DNA of 64,000 nucleotides from Stutzerimonas stutzeri (GCF_018138085.1 NZ_CP073105.1:1-64000), one strand, 5' to 3'; shown: positions 43,679 through 54,274, counted from the stretch's first letter. The notes: generated from the letters alone by a model not told the origin. Translations and numbers: made by a program.

Positions 43679-43993
43679 TCAGCGACGGGTGACCAGATAG
43701 CCAATCAGCGCCACGGCGCCGGCCGCCAGCGCCACGGTGCTCAGCGGATGCTCGCGTACGCATTCCTTGGCCATACGGCTGGCGTCGCGACCCCGCTTGG
43801 ACAGGTCACGGCAGTGTGAATCCCAGTCAGCGTCTTGCCACAGCGATTCGGCGCGCGAGCGCAGCGAATCGAGGCGGTGCCGCGATCCTTGGGTCGCGTC
43901 GTGCTTGAGGTCGTCGAGCGCCGTCATCAGGTTGTGGATTTCGCGTTCGATCTCGTCGCGTGTGGTGGGTTTGCGGCTGAAGAAGCGGGACAT
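43679..43993 (-). CDS. DUF883 family membrane-anchored protein (ElaB/YqjD-like)
   Basis: This small protein of 104 residues has an amphipathic helical body (TTRDEIEREIHNLMTALDDLKHD...) and a single C-terminal membrane segment (LSTVALAAGAVALIGYLV) ending RR. ElaB/YqjD proteins tether to the inner membrane and bind ribosomes in stationary phase; that role is known for the family and inferred here. ATG at 43993 follows GGGGAGAA. Confidence 0.82.
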   Translation of the reverse strand: MSRFFSRKPTTRDEIEREIHNLMTALDDLKHDATQGSRHRLDSLRSRAESLWQDADWDSHCRDLSKRGRDASRMAKECVREHPLSTVALAAGAVALIGYLVTRR

Positions 43994-44403
43994 GGCTGGT
44001 TCTCCCCTCTGAATGTGCTGGTTTGGACCCCGTGAACGGCTGAAGGTGCAGCCACACGGCAAGCGGTCTGGTAGGCAGCGGACCCACAACAGTCACCTTG
44101 GGTTCCCGTCTGTCGGGACGATTGGTCCAGCGGCGCGGCGCCGCCGATAGCCAAGGAGGCGCCCGTGGCAGGGCCTGCGCGGGTTACGGGTCAGCGAGGC
44201 CGTGGATCTTCTTCTACACTCAGGCGGCGTTCGACACGCAAGCGCCCGGCGGGCCGGGGAGGCGAGCCGAACGGCGCAATCCAAAGCCGCTGCGGCACAC
44301 CGCGAAATAAGCTGCACGGGGCCTTATCTTCGGCCTGGGTTTACCTAATAATGCGCGCCGCGTCCGTCGGCTTCGGCGCTTCTTTTTCACTGCCAATTCA
44401 TCG
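43994..44403. other. Intergenic region between DUF883 gene and pbpG
   Basis: These 410 bases separate two divergent genes. I see no credible gene, tRNA or repeat. A TAATAAT element near 44345 could be a -10 region for pbpG, and GC-rich short palindromes are present, but nothing is distinctive. Confidence 0.5.
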
Positions 44404-45357
44404 GTGTTCATTTTGAAAATTCGTCAAACGATTCTTGGTCTCCTGTTCGCCTGCGGCAGCGTCGTCCTGCCCCTCTCCGTCACCGCTGCCCCGGCGAGCT
44501 CCGCGCACCAGGAGCTGGCGTCTGGCAGCGCCCTGCTGATCGACCTGAAGACCAACGAGGTGCTGTATTCGAGCAACCCCGACCTGGTGGTACCGATCGC
44601 CTCGGTGACCAAGTTGATGACCGCGATGGTCGCGCTCGACGCCAAGCTGCCGCTCGATGAGCAACTGCCGGTCACCATTCGCGATGCGCGGGAGATGCAG
44701 GGCGTGTTTTCACGGGTGCGCATCGGTAGCGAGATCAGCCGGCGCGAGATGCTCCTGTTGGCGCTGATGTCGTCGGAAAACCGCGCTGCGGCAAGCCTCG
44801 CGCATCACTATCCGGGCGGTTACAGCGCTTTCATCCAGGCCATGAACACCAAGGCCAAGGCACTGGGCATGACCCACACGCGCTACGTCGAACCCACCGG
44901 GCTGTCGGTGCAGAACGTGTCCAGCGCCAACGACCTGGTCAAGCTGCTCAAGGCCAGCCAGGCCTATCCGCTGATCGAGCAGTTCAGCACCACCCACGAG
45001 AAGACCGTCGCCTTCCACAAGCCCAACTACACGCTGGGCTTTCGCAACACCAACGCGCTGGTGCGCAAGCCTGACTGGAACATCCAGGTGACCAAGACCG
45101 GCTTCACCAACGCCGCCGGCCACTGCCTGGTGATGCGCACCGTGATGAACAAGCGCCCCGTGGCGTTCGTGGTGCTGGATGCCTTCGGCAAGTACACGCA
45201 CATGGCCGACGCCAGTCGCCTGAAGAAGTGGATGGAGACCGGCAAGGTGACCCCGGTCGCCCCGGCCGCGCTGGCCTACAAGCAGCAGAAGATGGCCGAG
45301 CGGCGCCTGGCCGCTCGATCCGGCGGCGCGACGACGGTCATCGCCGGCGCTCGCTGA
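44404..45357 (+). CDS. pbpG: D-alanyl-D-alanine endopeptidase PbpG (PBP7 family)
   Basis: PBP7-type enzymes cleave D-Ala-meso-DAP cross-links in peptidoglycan in the periplasm. The 317-residue protein has a signal peptide (about 1-29, ending TAA), and the serine-enzyme triad SVTK (S67-K70), SEN (124-126) and KTG (231-233). The GTG at 44404 is used; a TTG three codons downstream is an alternative. The C terminus is a basic tail. A stem-loop follows the gene. Confidence 0.92.
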   Translation: MFILKIRQTILGLLFACGSVVLPLSVTAAPASSAHQELASGSALLIDLKTNEVLYSSNPDLVVPIASVTKLMTAMVALDAKLPLDEQLPVTIRDAREMQGVFSRVRIGSEISRREMLLLALMSSENRAAASLAHHYPGGYSAFIQAMNTKAKALGMTHTRYVEPTGLSVQNVSSANDLVKLLKASQAYPLIEQFSTTHEKTVAFHKPNYTLGFRNTNALVRKPDWNIQVTKTGFTNAAGHCLVMRTVMNKRPVAFVVLDAFGKYTHMADASRLKKWMETGKVTPVAPAALAYKQQKMAERRLAARSGGATTVIAGAR

Positions 45358-45377
45358 AACGCCAGAGTCCGCTGGCA

Positions 45378-45402
45378 GCGCCGTGCGCAGGTCGCACGGC
45401 GC
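45378..45402. terminator. Stem-loop downstream of pbpG
   Basis: GCGCCGTGCG, loop CAGGT, CGCACGGCGC is a perfect 10-bp stem 21 bases after the pbpG stop. There is no T-tract, so termination is only suggested. Confidence 0.5.
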
Positions 45403-45551
45403 AAACCTCTGCGGCTCGGCCTTCACGCGGCCAACGGATACGGCCGCCGCCGCTCATACGCGTATCGATACGCGCCTCGATGCAACGATGCCGGTGCAGC
45501 TGACTCAAACGACTACATTCTCCCTCAGCGCAACGGGATTCGAACGTCGTT

Positions 45552-47621
45552 ATGAGCACGCCAGACAACACCTACATCGAGTGGCTGGAAAACCAGTCCA
45601 TGCTAAACGCCGCCCGCCAGCGGGCCCGGCTCTATGCAGGCCAGGCGCGGCTCTGGCAGCGTCCCTATGCCCAGGCGCGGCCACGCGATGCCAGTGCCAT
45701 CGCCTCGGTGTGGTTCACCGCCTACCCGGCCGCCATCATCACGCCAGAAGGCGGCTCGGTGTTGCAGGCGCTGGGTGATGACCGGCTCTGGAGTGCACTC
45801 TCCGAGCTGGGCGTGCAGGGCATCCACAACGGCCCGATGAAGCGCTCCGGCGGGCTGCGCGGGCGCGACTTCACGCCGACCATCGACGGCAACTTCGACC
45901 GCATCAGCTTCGACATCGACCCCAACCTCGGCACCGAGGCCGAGATGCTGCAGCTCAGCCGCATGGCCGCAGCGCACAATGCGGTCGTCATCGACGACAT
46001 CGTGCCGGCGCACACCGGCAAGGGCGCCGACTTTCGGCTTGCCGAGATGGCCTACGGCGACTATCCGGGCCTCTACCACATGGTCGAGATCAACGAGGAA
46101 GACTGGCCGCTGCTGCCGGACGTGCCCAAAGGCCGCGACTCGGTGAACCTCTCGCCGATGGTGGTCGACCAGCTCAAGGACAAGCACTACATCGTCGGCC
46201 AGCTGCAACGGGTGATCTTCTTCGAGCCCGGCATCAAGGACACCGACTGGAGCGCCACCGGCGTGATCACCGGCGTCGACGGCAAGCGCCGGCGCTGGGT
46301 CTATTTGCATTACTTCAAGGAAGGCCAGCCGTCACTGAACTGGCTGGACCCGACCTTCGCCGCCCAGCAACTGATCATCGGCGACGCCCTGCATGCCATC
46401 GATGTCTCCGGCGCGCGGGTGCTGCGCCTGGACGCCAACGGCTTCCTCGGCGTCGAACGCCGCGCCGAGGGTACCGCCTGGTCCGAGGGGCATCCGCTGT
46501 CGGTGACCGGCAACCAGCTGATCGCCAGCACCATCCGCAAGGCTGGTGGCTTCAGCTTCCAGGAGCTGAACCTGACCATCGACGACATCGCCGCGATGTC
46601 CCACGGCGGCGCCGACCTGTCCTACGACTTCATCACCCGACCGGCCTATCACCACGCCCTGCTCACCGGCGATACCGAGTTCCTCAGGCTGATGCTGCGC
46701 GAGGTGCACGCCTTCGGCATCGACCCGGCCTCGCTGATCCACGCCATGCAGAACCACGACGAGCTGACCCTCGAGCTGGTGCACTTCTGGACCCTGCACG
46801 CCTACGACCATTACCACTACCATGGCCAGACGTTGCCCGGCGGCATCCTCCGTGAACACATTCGCGAGGAAATGTACGAGCGGCTGACCGGCGAGCACGC
46901 GCCCTACAACCTCAAGTTCGTCACCAACGGCGTGTCCTGCACCACGGTCAGCGTGATCACCGCGGCGCTGGGCATTCGTGACCTGAACGCCATCGGCCCG
47001 GCCGAGATCGAACAGATCCAGCGGCTGCATATCCTGCTGGTCATGTTCAACGCCATGCAGCCCGGCGTATTCGCCCTCTCCGGCTGGGACCTGGTCGGTG
47101 CCCTGCCGCTGGAAGCCGAGCAGGTCGAGCACCTGATGGGCGACGGCGATACCCGTTGGCTGCACCGTGGCGCCTACGACCTGGCCGACCTGGCGCCGGA
47201 AGCCGAAGTCTCCAGCGAAGGCCTGCCCAAGGCGCGCTCGCTCTACGGTAGCCTGGTCGATCAGCTGCAGAACGTCGGCTCCTTCGCCTGCCAGCTCAAG
47301 CGCATCCTCAGCGTGCGCCGCGCCTACGACATCGCCGCCAGCAAGCAGATCATGATCCCCGACGTGCAGACTCCGGGTCTGCTGGTCATGGTTCATGAAC
47401 TGCCGGCTGGCAAAGGCGTGCAGATCACCGCGCTCAACTTCAGCGCCGAGACCATCAGCGAGACGCTCACCCTGCCCGGCATCGCGCCCGGCCCGGTGGT
47501 GGACATCATCCACGAAAGCGTCGAAGGCGATCTGACCGAGAACGGCGAAATGACCTTCAACCTCGATCCCTACGAAGGCCTGGCCCTGCGTGTGGTGAGC
47601 GCCGCGTCGCCGGTGCTGTGA
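45552..47621 (+). CDS. treS: Trehalose synthase / maltose alpha-D-glucosyltransferase TreS
   Basis: TreS interconverts maltose and trehalose by intramolecular glucosyl transfer. This 689-residue GH13-type protein has the catalytic set D294 ([11 protein letters not shown]), E338 (GFSFQELNL) and D403 (MQNHDEL). Its length equals that described for the P. stutzeri trehalose synthase. The form differs from the shorter Mycobacterium-type TreS: the N-terminal region [23 protein letters not shown] is characteristic. No glycogen or other trehalose genes are adjacent. Trehalose is an osmoprotectant. Confidence 0.9.
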   Translation: MSTPDNTYIEWLENQSMLNAARQRARLYAGQARLWQRPYAQARPRDASAIASVWFTAYPAAIITPEGGSVLQALGDDRLWSALSELGVQGIHNGPMKRSGGLRGRDFTPTIDGNFDRISFDIDPNLGTEAEMLQLSRMAAAHNAVVIDDIVPAHTGKGADFRLAEMAYGDYPGLYHMVEINEEDWPLLPDVPKGRDSVNLSPMVVDQLKDKHYIVGQLQRVIFFEPGIKDTDWSATGVITGVDGKRRRWVYLHYFKEGQPSLNWLDPTFAAQQLIIGDALHAIDVSGARVLRLDANGFLGVERRAEGTAWSEGHPLSVTGNQLIASTIRKAGGFSFQELNLTIDDIAAMSHGGADLSYDFITRPAYHHALLTGDTEFLRLMLREVHAFGIDPASLIHAMQNHDELTLELVHFWTLHAYDHYHYHGQTLPGGILREHIREEMYERLTGEHAPYNLKFVTNGVSCTTVSVITAALGIRDLNAIGPAEIEQIQRLHILLVMFNAMQPGVFALSGWDLVGALPLEAEQVEHLMGDGDTRWLHRGAYDLADLAPEAEVSSEGLPKARSLYGSLVDQLQNVGSFACQLKRILSVRRAYDIAASKQIMIPDVQTPGLLVMVHELPAGKGVQITALNFSAETISETLTLPGIAPGPVVDIIHESVEGDLTENGEMTFNLDPYEGLALRVVSAASPVL

Positions 47622-47752
47622 GCCCGTCGGACCCGCGCCGGCTTTTTCGGGCTTGGCGCGGCGGCGACGGCGCACTACCGTGTGGGGCGAATCCCCGAAC
47701 GACAATGCGGCCAGCGGCCTCGCGCCGGCTGGCCCCGGAACAGGAGCAACTC

Positions 47753-48751
47753 ATGACTGCGGAAAACATGCGCCACATCGAACATCGCCCAGGCGGCGGC
47801 GCCGAGTGTCTGCGAGTGGCCGAGGGGCCGGTGCCCGAGCCGGGCCCGCAGGATGTGCTGGTGCGTGTCGCCTACGCCGGCATCAACCGCCCGGACGTGT
47901 TCCAGCGCTCCGGCAGCTACCCGCCGCCACCGGATGCCTCGCCATTGCTGGGCCTGGAGATCGCCGGTGAGATCGTCGCGCTGGGTGCCGAGGTCAGTGG
48001 CTGGGCGGTGGGCGACCAGGTCTGCGCGCTGACGCCCGGCGGCGGCTACGCCGAATATTGCGTGGCGCCCGCCGAGCATTGCCTGCCGGTGCCGGCCGGG
48101 TTGTCCTTGATCGAGGCCGCCGCCCTGCCGGAAAACTACTTCACCGTCTGGAGCAACGTCTTCGACCGCGGTCGCCTGCAACAAGGCGAGACCTTCCTGG
48201 TGCACGGCGGCTCCAGCGGCATCGGCCTGACCGCGATCCAGCTGGCCAAGCAGTTCGGTGCCCGCGTGCTGACCACCGTCGGCAATGCCGAGAAGGCCGA
48301 AGCCTGTCGCCGTGCCGGTGCCGACCGAGTAATCCACTACCATGAGGAAGATTTCGTCGAGGTGGTCGCCGAGTTCACCCAGGGCAACGGCGCTGACGTC
48401 ATTCTCGACATGGTTGGCGGCGACTACATTCCACGCAACGTGAAGTCCCTGGCCATCGAAGGCCGGCTGGTGCAGATCGCCTTTCTCAAGGGTAGCCGGG
48501 TCGAGCTGGACACCTCGCCGATCATGCGCAAGCGCCTGACCTTCACCGGCTCGACGCTGCGCCCGCGCAGCCGTGCCGACAAGGCCGCCATCGCCGCCGC
48601 GCTGCGCGAGCAGGTCTGGCCGTTGCTGGAGCAGGGTCGCTGCCATCCGGTGATCCATGCGACCTTCCCGCTGGCCGAGGCGGCCGAAGCGCACCGGCTG
48701 ATGGAGAGCAGCAAGCACATCGGCAAGATCATGCTCGATCTCGCGCCTTAA
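47753..48751 (+). CDS. NAD(P)H-quinone oxidoreductase (PIG3-type MDR)
   Basis: The 332-residue medium-chain reductase resembles the PIG3 quinone oxidoreductases: an N-terminal GroES-like domain (VAYAGINRPDVFQRSGSYPPPP) and the cofactor motif VHGGSSGIGLTAIQLAKQFGARVLTTVG. No zinc ligands are evident. ATG at 47753 has CAGGAG seven bases upstream; the longer frame overlapping the treS end is rejected. The physiological substrate is unknown. Confidence 0.88.
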   Translation: MTAENMRHIEHRPGGGAECLRVAEGPVPEPGPQDVLVRVAYAGINRPDVFQRSGSYPPPPDASPLLGLEIAGEIVALGAEVSGWAVGDQVCALTPGGGYAEYCVAPAEHCLPVPAGLSLIEAAALPENYFTVWSNVFDRGRLQQGETFLVHGGSSGIGLTAIQLAKQFGARVLTTVGNAEKAEACRRAGADRVIHYHEEDFVEVVAEFTQGNGADVILDMVGGDYIPRNVKSLAIEGRLVQIAFLKGSRVELDTSPIMRKRLTFTGSTLRPRSRADKAAIAAALREQVWPLLEQGRCHPVIHATFPLAEAAEAHRLMESSKHIGKIMLDLAP

Positions 48752-48806
48752 AGGCGCCGCCCGAACCACCGGGAGGTCGCGCCTCTTGCAAACGCGGCGA
48801 TGCGTC

Positions 48807-48884
48807 TGTGGGAGCCCCGACCGCGGCGCGAAGCTTTGCTTTGAGCGGGCAGGGACCGCATCGGCCGCGAGGTCGCGCTTATTG
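48807..48884. repeat. REP-like inverted repeat
   Basis: A GTGGGAG-CCCCGACC...GCGCGAAGC arm and an inverted CCGCGAGGTCGCGC arm match the style of the pairs at 31081-31260. It lies between two genes and shows no coding. Confidence 0.55.
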
Positions 48885-48987
48885 CAAAATTAACAAGGCG
48901 GGCGGCCCCGGGACATTTGCCTGGCGCGCGGCGCTGGCTATAGTGCGCGCCGGGCGGCCGCAACGGTCGCCCCGCCCGCCCCTCGCC

Positions 48988-49632
48988 ATGAGAGCCACCG
49001 TGCCCACGCCCACCCGCCTCCGCGTTCTGCGCGCCCTCGTCGCCGGGCTCGCTGCCCTGCCCGTCATCGCCCTGGCGCAGGCCCTGTGCAGCGCCGACCA
49101 GCAGCCGCTGTGCCTGAATCGCTGCACCTGTTTGCCCGCCCCGGTTCCGCCAGCGAGCCTGCAGAGCGAGGCGCTCTACCAGCGTCTGCAAGGGTTGGCG
49201 GCGGCCGGGCTGGAGGCCTGGATTCGCCAGTCGCGCGACCAACTGGCCATGCAGCCGAGCCAGCCGGTGCCGTTGCAGGTGCGCTCGCAACTGGAGCCGT
49301 ATTACGACCTGGCCGTGCTGGAAACCGCGCGCTATCGCGTCGGTGACGACAACGTCCTGACCACTGCCGGTGCCCTGCTGCGCAACCCCGACATCGCCGC
49401 CGTCACGCTGATCGACCTGATCGTGTTCCGCAACGAGGCCGATGCCGAGCACAACGTCGCCCTCTGGGCCCACGAACTCAAGCACGTCGAGCAATATTTG
49501 CAGTGGGGCGTCGGCGAGTTCGCCCGACGCTACACGCAGGACTACCAGCAGGTCGAACGGCCCGGCTACGCCATGGAGCTGCGGATCGAACGCGAGCTGG
49601 GTCAGCGTGCCGCGGGGCCGACGGCGCCCTAG
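48988..49632 (+). CDS. Exported protein with HExxH-like motif (DUF4157-like)
   Basis: The 214-residue product has a hydrophobic N-terminal segment compatible with a signal peptide (about 12-30, ALVAGLAALPVIALAQA), a Cys-rich stretch (LCLNRCTCLP) and the motif AHELKHVEQY with H162, E163 and H166. This resembles the DUF4157 putative metallopeptidase signature. The extended upstream frame covers a REP repeat, so the ATG at 48988 is preferred. Activity and target are unknown. Confidence 0.66.
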   Translation: MRATVPTPTRLRVLRALVAGLAALPVIALAQALCSADQQPLCLNRCTCLPAPVPPASLQSEALYQRLQGLAAAGLEAWIRQSRDQLAMQPSQPVPLQVRSQLEPYYDLAVLETARYRVGDDNVLTTAGALLRNPDIAAVTLIDLIVFRNEADAEHNVALWAHELKHVEQYLQWGVGEFARRYTQDYQQVERPGYAMELRIERELGQRAAGPTAP

Positions 49633-49854
49633 CGGCTGCTCATCGCGTCGACGGTCGCGCAGGCAGGGATCGGCTGGTGGCCGCTCCGGTCCGCGTTTCT
49701 CCGAGTCCTCCGGTCGGGCTTTTGTCGGCTCGTCGGCTGATGCTGGAACCATCCGCCGCTTCCCCGCCTCTGCTCTATACAGGCTGTCACCAGCATCGAA
49801 CCGAGCCGAAGCGGCGCCGTCACGCGCCCGGCTCGCCAGACGAGGATCAAGCAC

Positions 49855-50073
49855 ATGAGCGACGAACAGCGCATACGCGACCGGGCCTATGAAATCTGGG
49901 AAGCCAAGGGCCGTCCCGAGGGCCAGGAGGCCGAACACTGGGCCCAGGCCCGCGACGAGGTCGAGTTCTACAAGGAGGGCGACGCCACCGCCGGTAGCGT
50001 CGAGAGCAGCGTCGCCATTCCCATGCCGGCGACGGGGGCCAATGCCGACACAAAGCCGGATCGCGACAACTGA
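49855..50073 (+). CDS. DUF2934 domain-containing small protein
   Basis: The 72-residue acidic protein begins with a DUF2934 motif (RIRDRAYEIWEAKGRPEGQEAEHWAQARDEV), a short helical domain often found in small soil-proteobacterial proteins of unknown function. The rest is low-complexity and hydrophilic. ATG at 49855 is preceded by a purine-rich AAGCAC, a weak ribosome-binding site. Confidence 0.78.
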   Translation: MSDEQRIRDRAYEIWEAKGRPEGQEAEHWAQARDEVEFYKEGDATAGSVESSVAIPMPATGANADTKPDRDN

Positions 50074-50191
50074 TCGCGCCGCCAGGCGCGCCAGCACTTG
50101 CGCTGCTGGCGCGCCCTGGCAGCCATGCCCGACAACCTTCCGAAGCTGATGCTGCCTCGAGCCGCCCCAATTACAGGCTCCTGACTTCCCG

Positions 50192-52240
50192 ATGACGTAC
50201 GCACTCGACTATCAGGCCATATTCGAAGCCAATCCCAACCTGCACCTGATCCTGGCGCCGGATAAAGATTTCACCGTTCTGGCCGCGAACGACGCGAGGC
50301 TGCGCGCAACCTATACACGCCGAGAGCAGAGCGTGGGCCGCCCGGTTTTCGAGGTGTTTCGCAAGAATCCGGATGATCCTGACGAGTTCGGCACAAGCGT
50401 GCTGCGCGCCTCCCTGGAGCGCGTTCTGCGCAGCCGCAGCCCTGACGAGATGGCCATCACCCGCTACGACATCCCGCGTCCGGCCTCGGAAGGCGGCGGC
50501 TTCGAGGTGCGCTACTGGAGCCCGGTCAACGTCCCGGTACTCGGCGCCGACGGCAACGTGCGCTACATCATCCACCAGGTCGAGGACGTGACCGACGAGG
50601 TGCAGCAGCCTGATGCGGGCATGCTCAGCCACCTCAACGAGCGCTTTCGCGCCGCCCTACTGGCCTCGGGCACCGGCACCTTCAACTGGGCGCTGCGTGA
50701 CGGCAGCCTGCACTTCGACAGTGCCTTGGAACAGATATTCGGCCTGGCCCATGGCGTCCGTGTCGCCAACCTCGAGGGCTTCGTCGCCCAGGTCCATCTC
50801 GAGGACCGTGAGCGGGTGCGCCAGGCGTTCGAGCAGTATGCCGAGGGTGAGGATTTCGCCATCGAGTTCCGCCTGGCCCGCGCCAGTACCGGGGACAAAT
50901 GGCTGGCCTGCAAGGCCAAGGCCTTCTGCGATGCCGAGGGCACCCTCGCCTACGTCGCTGGCGCCTGCACCGACATCACCGCACGCAAGCAGGCCGAAGA
51001 ATCGCTGCGTATCAGCGAGAACCGCCTGCGCCAGCTCAATGAACAGCTCGAAGCGCGGGTGGCGACTGAAGTGCGTGAGCGCAGCCGTACCGAAGACGCC
51101 CTGCGCCAAGCCCAGAAAATGGAAGCCGTCGGCCAGCTCACCGGCGGCATCGCCCACGATTTCAATAACCTGCTCACCGGCATCGTCGGCAGCCTGGACC
51201 TCATGCAGCGCCGCCACGCCCGCGGCGAGCAGGACCTGGATCGCTACATCAACGCCGCGGTCACCTCGGCCCAGCGTGCCGCGGCGCTGACCCAACGGTT
51301 GCTGGCCTTCTCGCGCCGACAAACCCTTCACCTCAAGCCGGTCGACGTCAACCAGCTGGTGGCGTCCCTGGAAGATCTGCTGCACCGCACCACCGGCGAA
51401 AACATCACGCTGGAGACCCGGCTCAGCGCCGGCCTGCTGCCCGCCTGCATGGATGCCAATCAGCTGGAAAGCGCGGTGATCAATCTGGTCATCAACGCCC
51501 GCGACGCCATGCCCCACGGCGGGCGTATCACCGTGTCGACCGCCTCCTTCGTCATGGGCAACCGGCCCGATCCGGCCAAGCGCGGCCTGAACGAAGGCGA
51601 ATACATCCTGCTCAGCGTGACCGATACCGGCACCGGCATGACGCCGGAAATAATCGCGCGCGCCTTCGAGCCCTTCTTCACCACCAAACCCATCGGCCAG
51701 GGCACCGGGCTCGGGCTTTCCATGGTCTATGGCTTCATCAAGCAGGCCAAGGGCTACGTGCAGGTCGAGTCCGAGCCGGGCCGCGGCAGCCGCGTCTGCC
51801 TCTACCTGCCGGTCCACCATGGCGAAGCGGTCACGCCGGTCCCCGAAAGCGAGCCGGTGCTCAACGGCGCGGGCGAAACCATCCTGGTGGTCGAGGACGA
51901 GCCGGTGGTCCGCTCCCTCGTCGTCGAGGTGCTTAACGATCTCGGCTACCAGACGATCGAAGCTGGTGACGCCACCGAAGCCCTGCCCAGCCTCGAGGAT
52001 GGCCAGCGCATCGACCTGCTCATCACCGACGTCGGCCTGCCCGGCATGAATGGCCGGCAACTGGCAGACGTCGCCCGCCAGCACCGCCCCAGCCTCAAAG
52101 TCCTGTTCGCCACCGGCTACGCCGAAAGCGCCACGGCGAAGGATTTCCTAGGCAAGGGCATGGCCGTCATTACCAAACCCTTCGCCATCGAAGCCTTCGC
52201 CAGCAAGGTCCGCGAAATGCTCGGCCCGCAGGCCGGCTGA
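50192..52240 (+). CDS. Hybrid PAS sensor histidine kinase with C-terminal receiver
   Basis: This is a 682-residue soluble hybrid kinase. It has two PAS-like regions (about 1-130 and 150-270), a coiled coil (about 270-310), a dimerisation/phosphoacceptor domain with H322 in [13 protein letters not shown], a HATPase domain ([26 protein letters not shown]) and a receiver domain with phospho-acceptor D613 in [10 protein letters not shown]. No membrane segment is seen, so the signal is cytosolic. No partner regulator is adjacent and the stimulus is unknown. Confidence 0.88.
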   Translation: MTYALDYQAIFEANPNLHLILAPDKDFTVLAANDARLRATYTRREQSVGRPVFEVFRKNPDDPDEFGTSVLRASLERVLRSRSPDEMAITRYDIPRPASEGGGFEVRYWSPVNVPVLGADGNVRYIIHQVEDVTDEVQQPDAGMLSHLNERFRAALLASGTGTFNWALRDGSLHFDSALEQIFGLAHGVRVANLEGFVAQVHLEDRERVRQAFEQYAEGEDFAIEFRLARASTGDKWLACKAKAFCDAEGTLAYVAGACTDITARKQAEESLRISENRLRQLNEQLEARVATEVRERSRTEDALRQAQKMEAVGQLTGGIAHDFNNLLTGIVGSLDLMQRRHARGEQDLDRYINAAVTSAQRAAALTQRLLAFSRRQTLHLKPVDVNQLVASLEDLLHRTTGENITLETRLSAGLLPACMDANQLESAVINLVINARDAMPHGGRITVSTASFVMGNRPDPAKRGLNEGEYILLSVTDTGTGMTPEIIARAFEPFFTTKPIGQGTGLGLSMVYGFIKQAKGYVQVESEPGRGSRVCLYLPVHHGEAVTPVPESEPVLNGAGETILVVEDEPVVRSLVVEVLNDLGYQTIEAGDATEALPSLEDGQRIDLLITDVGLPGMNGRQLADVARQHRPSLKVLFATGYAESATAKDFLGKGMAVITKPFAIEAFASKVREMLGPQAG

Positions 52241-52510
52241 GCCCGGCGCCTTGCTGCTCGAGGGTAATCAGGCGCAGCCGTGAACCGGTCACAGCCCTGA
52301 AAAGCTGTGGCCGGGACGGGCCAGACACGTCTGCCAAACCCGTCCCCTTCCCTGCGCTCCTCCCTTGCGGTGCGACGCCTGAGCCTGGATGCGCCGGATG
52401 GGACGCGATTCACATGCCGCTGGTCCGCTACTTGCTCGCTAATAGCCATCAGCCACTGGCTGGGTAATTACTTCCCAGAAACAGACTATTCACAGAGACA
52501 GGTAGGTTCT

Positions 52511-53449
52511 ATGAAACGTGTAATGACATGGATGCTCGCGTTTTCACTGCCTTGCGCCGCAAGCCTGCAGGCGGCCAAGTCCGCGCAATGCGAGGTGGTG
52601 CGGCTGGCAGACGTCGGCTGGACCGACATCACCATGACCACAGCGATCACCCGCCTTCTGCTCGGCGATCTGGGTTATCGGACCCAGGTGTCGCGGCTGT
52701 CGCTCCCGGAAACCTACGCTGCCCTGGCGGATGGGAAGATCGACGTGTTTCTCGGCAACTGGATGCCCGCGCAGGCCGCGCTTGCCCAGCCGCATCTGGA
52801 TGCCGGGCGGATCGAGAAGCTGCAAACCAACCTGCCGGTCGTGCGCTATACCCTGGCCGTGCTGGAGCCCGCCTACCAGGCGGGGCTGCATGATTTCGCC
52901 GACATCCAGCGCTTCAACAAAGAGCTGGGCGGGAAAATCTACGGGCTCGAGCGCGGTAATGGCGGTAACAAGATGGTGCAGAGCATGATCGACGGCAACG
53001 TCTTCGGCCTGCAGGGTTTCACCCTGGTGGAATCGAACGAGAACGAAATGCTCAATCACGTCGAGCTGGCCCAGCGTCTGGGCAAACCGGCGGTGTTCCT
53101 GGGTTGGGAGCCGCACCCGATGAACGAACGCCTTCGCATGGTCTACCTGTCCGGCGGCGATGCCTATTTCGGCCCCAATAACGGCGCCGCACAGGTCAAC
53201 ACCGTCGCCCGCGGCGGCTTCTCGAAAGACTGCCAGAACCTGACGCGGCTATTTACCAACATGACCTTCACCATCGCGTCAGTCAGTGGACTGATGGCTG
53301 CGGTGCAAGAACCCAATACCAATCGCCGCCGGGTTGCCAAGCAATGGATCGAAGACAACCCTGACACCGTCGCCACCTGGCTCAAGGGTGTCAGCCATCG
53401 TGAGGGCGGAGCGGCGATAGCAGGAGTACGTTCGGCGGCAAGCAACTAA
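52511..53449 (+). CDS. Orphan choline/glycine-betaine ABC transporter substrate-binding protein
   Basis: The 312-residue protein has a signal peptide (about 1-22) and an OpuAC/ChoX-type fold: VVRLADVGWTDITMTTAITRLLLGDLGYRT, DVFLGNWMPAQ and AVFLGWEPHPMN, the aromatic-box type of quaternary-amine binding proteins. No permease or ATPase is adjacent. Pseudomonas often uses several orphan binding proteins (CaiX, BetX type) with one core transporter; that is inferred here. ATG at 52511 is chosen because it begins the signal peptide. Confidence 0.82.
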   Translation: MKRVMTWMLAFSLPCAASLQAAKSAQCEVVRLADVGWTDITMTTAITRLLLGDLGYRTQVSRLSLPETYAALADGKIDVFLGNWMPAQAALAQPHLDAGRIEKLQTNLPVVRYTLAVLEPAYQAGLHDFADIQRFNKELGGKIYGLERGNGGNKMVQSMIDGNVFGLQGFTLVESNENEMLNHVELAQRLGKPAVFLGWEPHPMNERLRMVYLSGGDAYFGPNNGAAQVNTVARGGFSKDCQNLTRLFTNMTFTIASVSGLMAAVQEPNTNRRRVAKQWIEDNPDTVATWLKGVSHREGGAAIAGVRSAASN

Positions 53450-54262
53450 GCACGGATCGGCGAAAGGCCGTCGCGCCGAGACGCACTAAGAGGCGCCCGG
53501 CCGCATCAATGCGGTGGTCGCCGTGGTGGCGGAACAGCCTGTTACCTTTGGTACCCAGCAGACGAGCGCAGGCAGCATTTCGCCTCGCTAGCGCTGGCGA
53601 AGCTGGATAACCGGCCGCCAGCGCTAGCTGACATTGCCTAGGCCCGTCGTGATTGCTATACCTCGCTTGCAGCAGGTCGGTGGCCAGCGCTCATTGTCAG
53701 CACCGATTAAGCCGCCCGGCTTCGACACCGTAGTCGTCAATAGCAAGCAACAGGGCCGTCGTCTTGTCCAGCGGTGTCCGCCCAGGGCCTGCCGTTGAAC
53801 TCAGCGAAACCCTTCATCTGTTAACCCTGCAAAAACTACTGATTAAGCCTTTCGGACCCTTTACCTGGCATATCGCCATCGGTAACGTGCCAGAGCGCGC
53901 CAGGATCTCCGCGCGCACACTTCGCCGCTCCGGCTCAAGCCCAGCGGTCAGCACAACGGGCATCCGCCCACACCAAGGACAGGCAGCGATGGCCCGCTTT
54001 TTCCCCGAATTGCTCCCAGGTTGCGACGCAAGCGAATACAGCGTCTCCGCCATCTTCTCCGTATTTGCAATCCGTCGTAGCGCCTTTCACGAGTTGATCC
54101 ATGGCAAAAGTCATAAGCATGGCCGTGACGTGGTGCATAACCAGAAAGACGGGCGTCGAAATCGTTGTGCTGCCCGGCGTAGAGCTGCTCAAGTCGCGAC
54201 GAAGAGAATCTTATCCACCACGCCCGTTCGGGGTGTTATGCACCAATTGGTGTCTAATTATA
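53450..54262. other. Gene-poor region before the cassette array
   Basis: About 810 bases separate the betaine-binding protein gene from the first cassette. Several short frames exist but none resembles a known protein. A perfect 13-bp inverted repeat (53587-53599 with 53616-53628) forms a hairpin. An integron integrase would be expected here on the minus strand, but no tyrosine-recombinase motifs were found. The right end grades into the AT-rich array and ends in a GTTAGGC core. Confidence 0.6.
53587..53628. repeat. Perfect 13-bp inverted repeat hairpin
   Basis: GCTAGCGCTGGCG is followed by its exact inverted copy CGCCAGCGCTAGC after a 16-base spacer. It lies 137 bases after the betaine-binding gene and has no T-tract. 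Role unknown. Confidence 0.6.
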
Positions 54263-54269
54263 GTTAGGC
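54212..54269 (+). other. Candidate attI recombination site
   Basis: The first cassette begins at a GTTAGGC core (54263-54269). Upstream lies GGTGTTATGCACC and a GCACCAATTGGTG dyad, reminiscent of the TGTTATGNAGC repeats of integron attI sites. No attC-like partner arm is present to the left, so this is more likely attI than attC. The 5' limit is arbitrary. Confidence 0.4.
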
Positions 54270-54274
54270 ACAAC

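Noticed and set aside
53814-54053. Minus-strand frame containing RMPVVLT, similar to the RLPVVLT of integron integrases
   Set aside because: Nothing else in the frame matches IntI; the tyrosine-recombinase RHRY set is absent. Treated as coincidence.
53764-54267. Open frame of 167 codons before the first cassette
   Set aside because: The predicted product has no recognisable domain, a biased Arg/Ser composition of chance frames, and it runs across the first GTTAGGC core.
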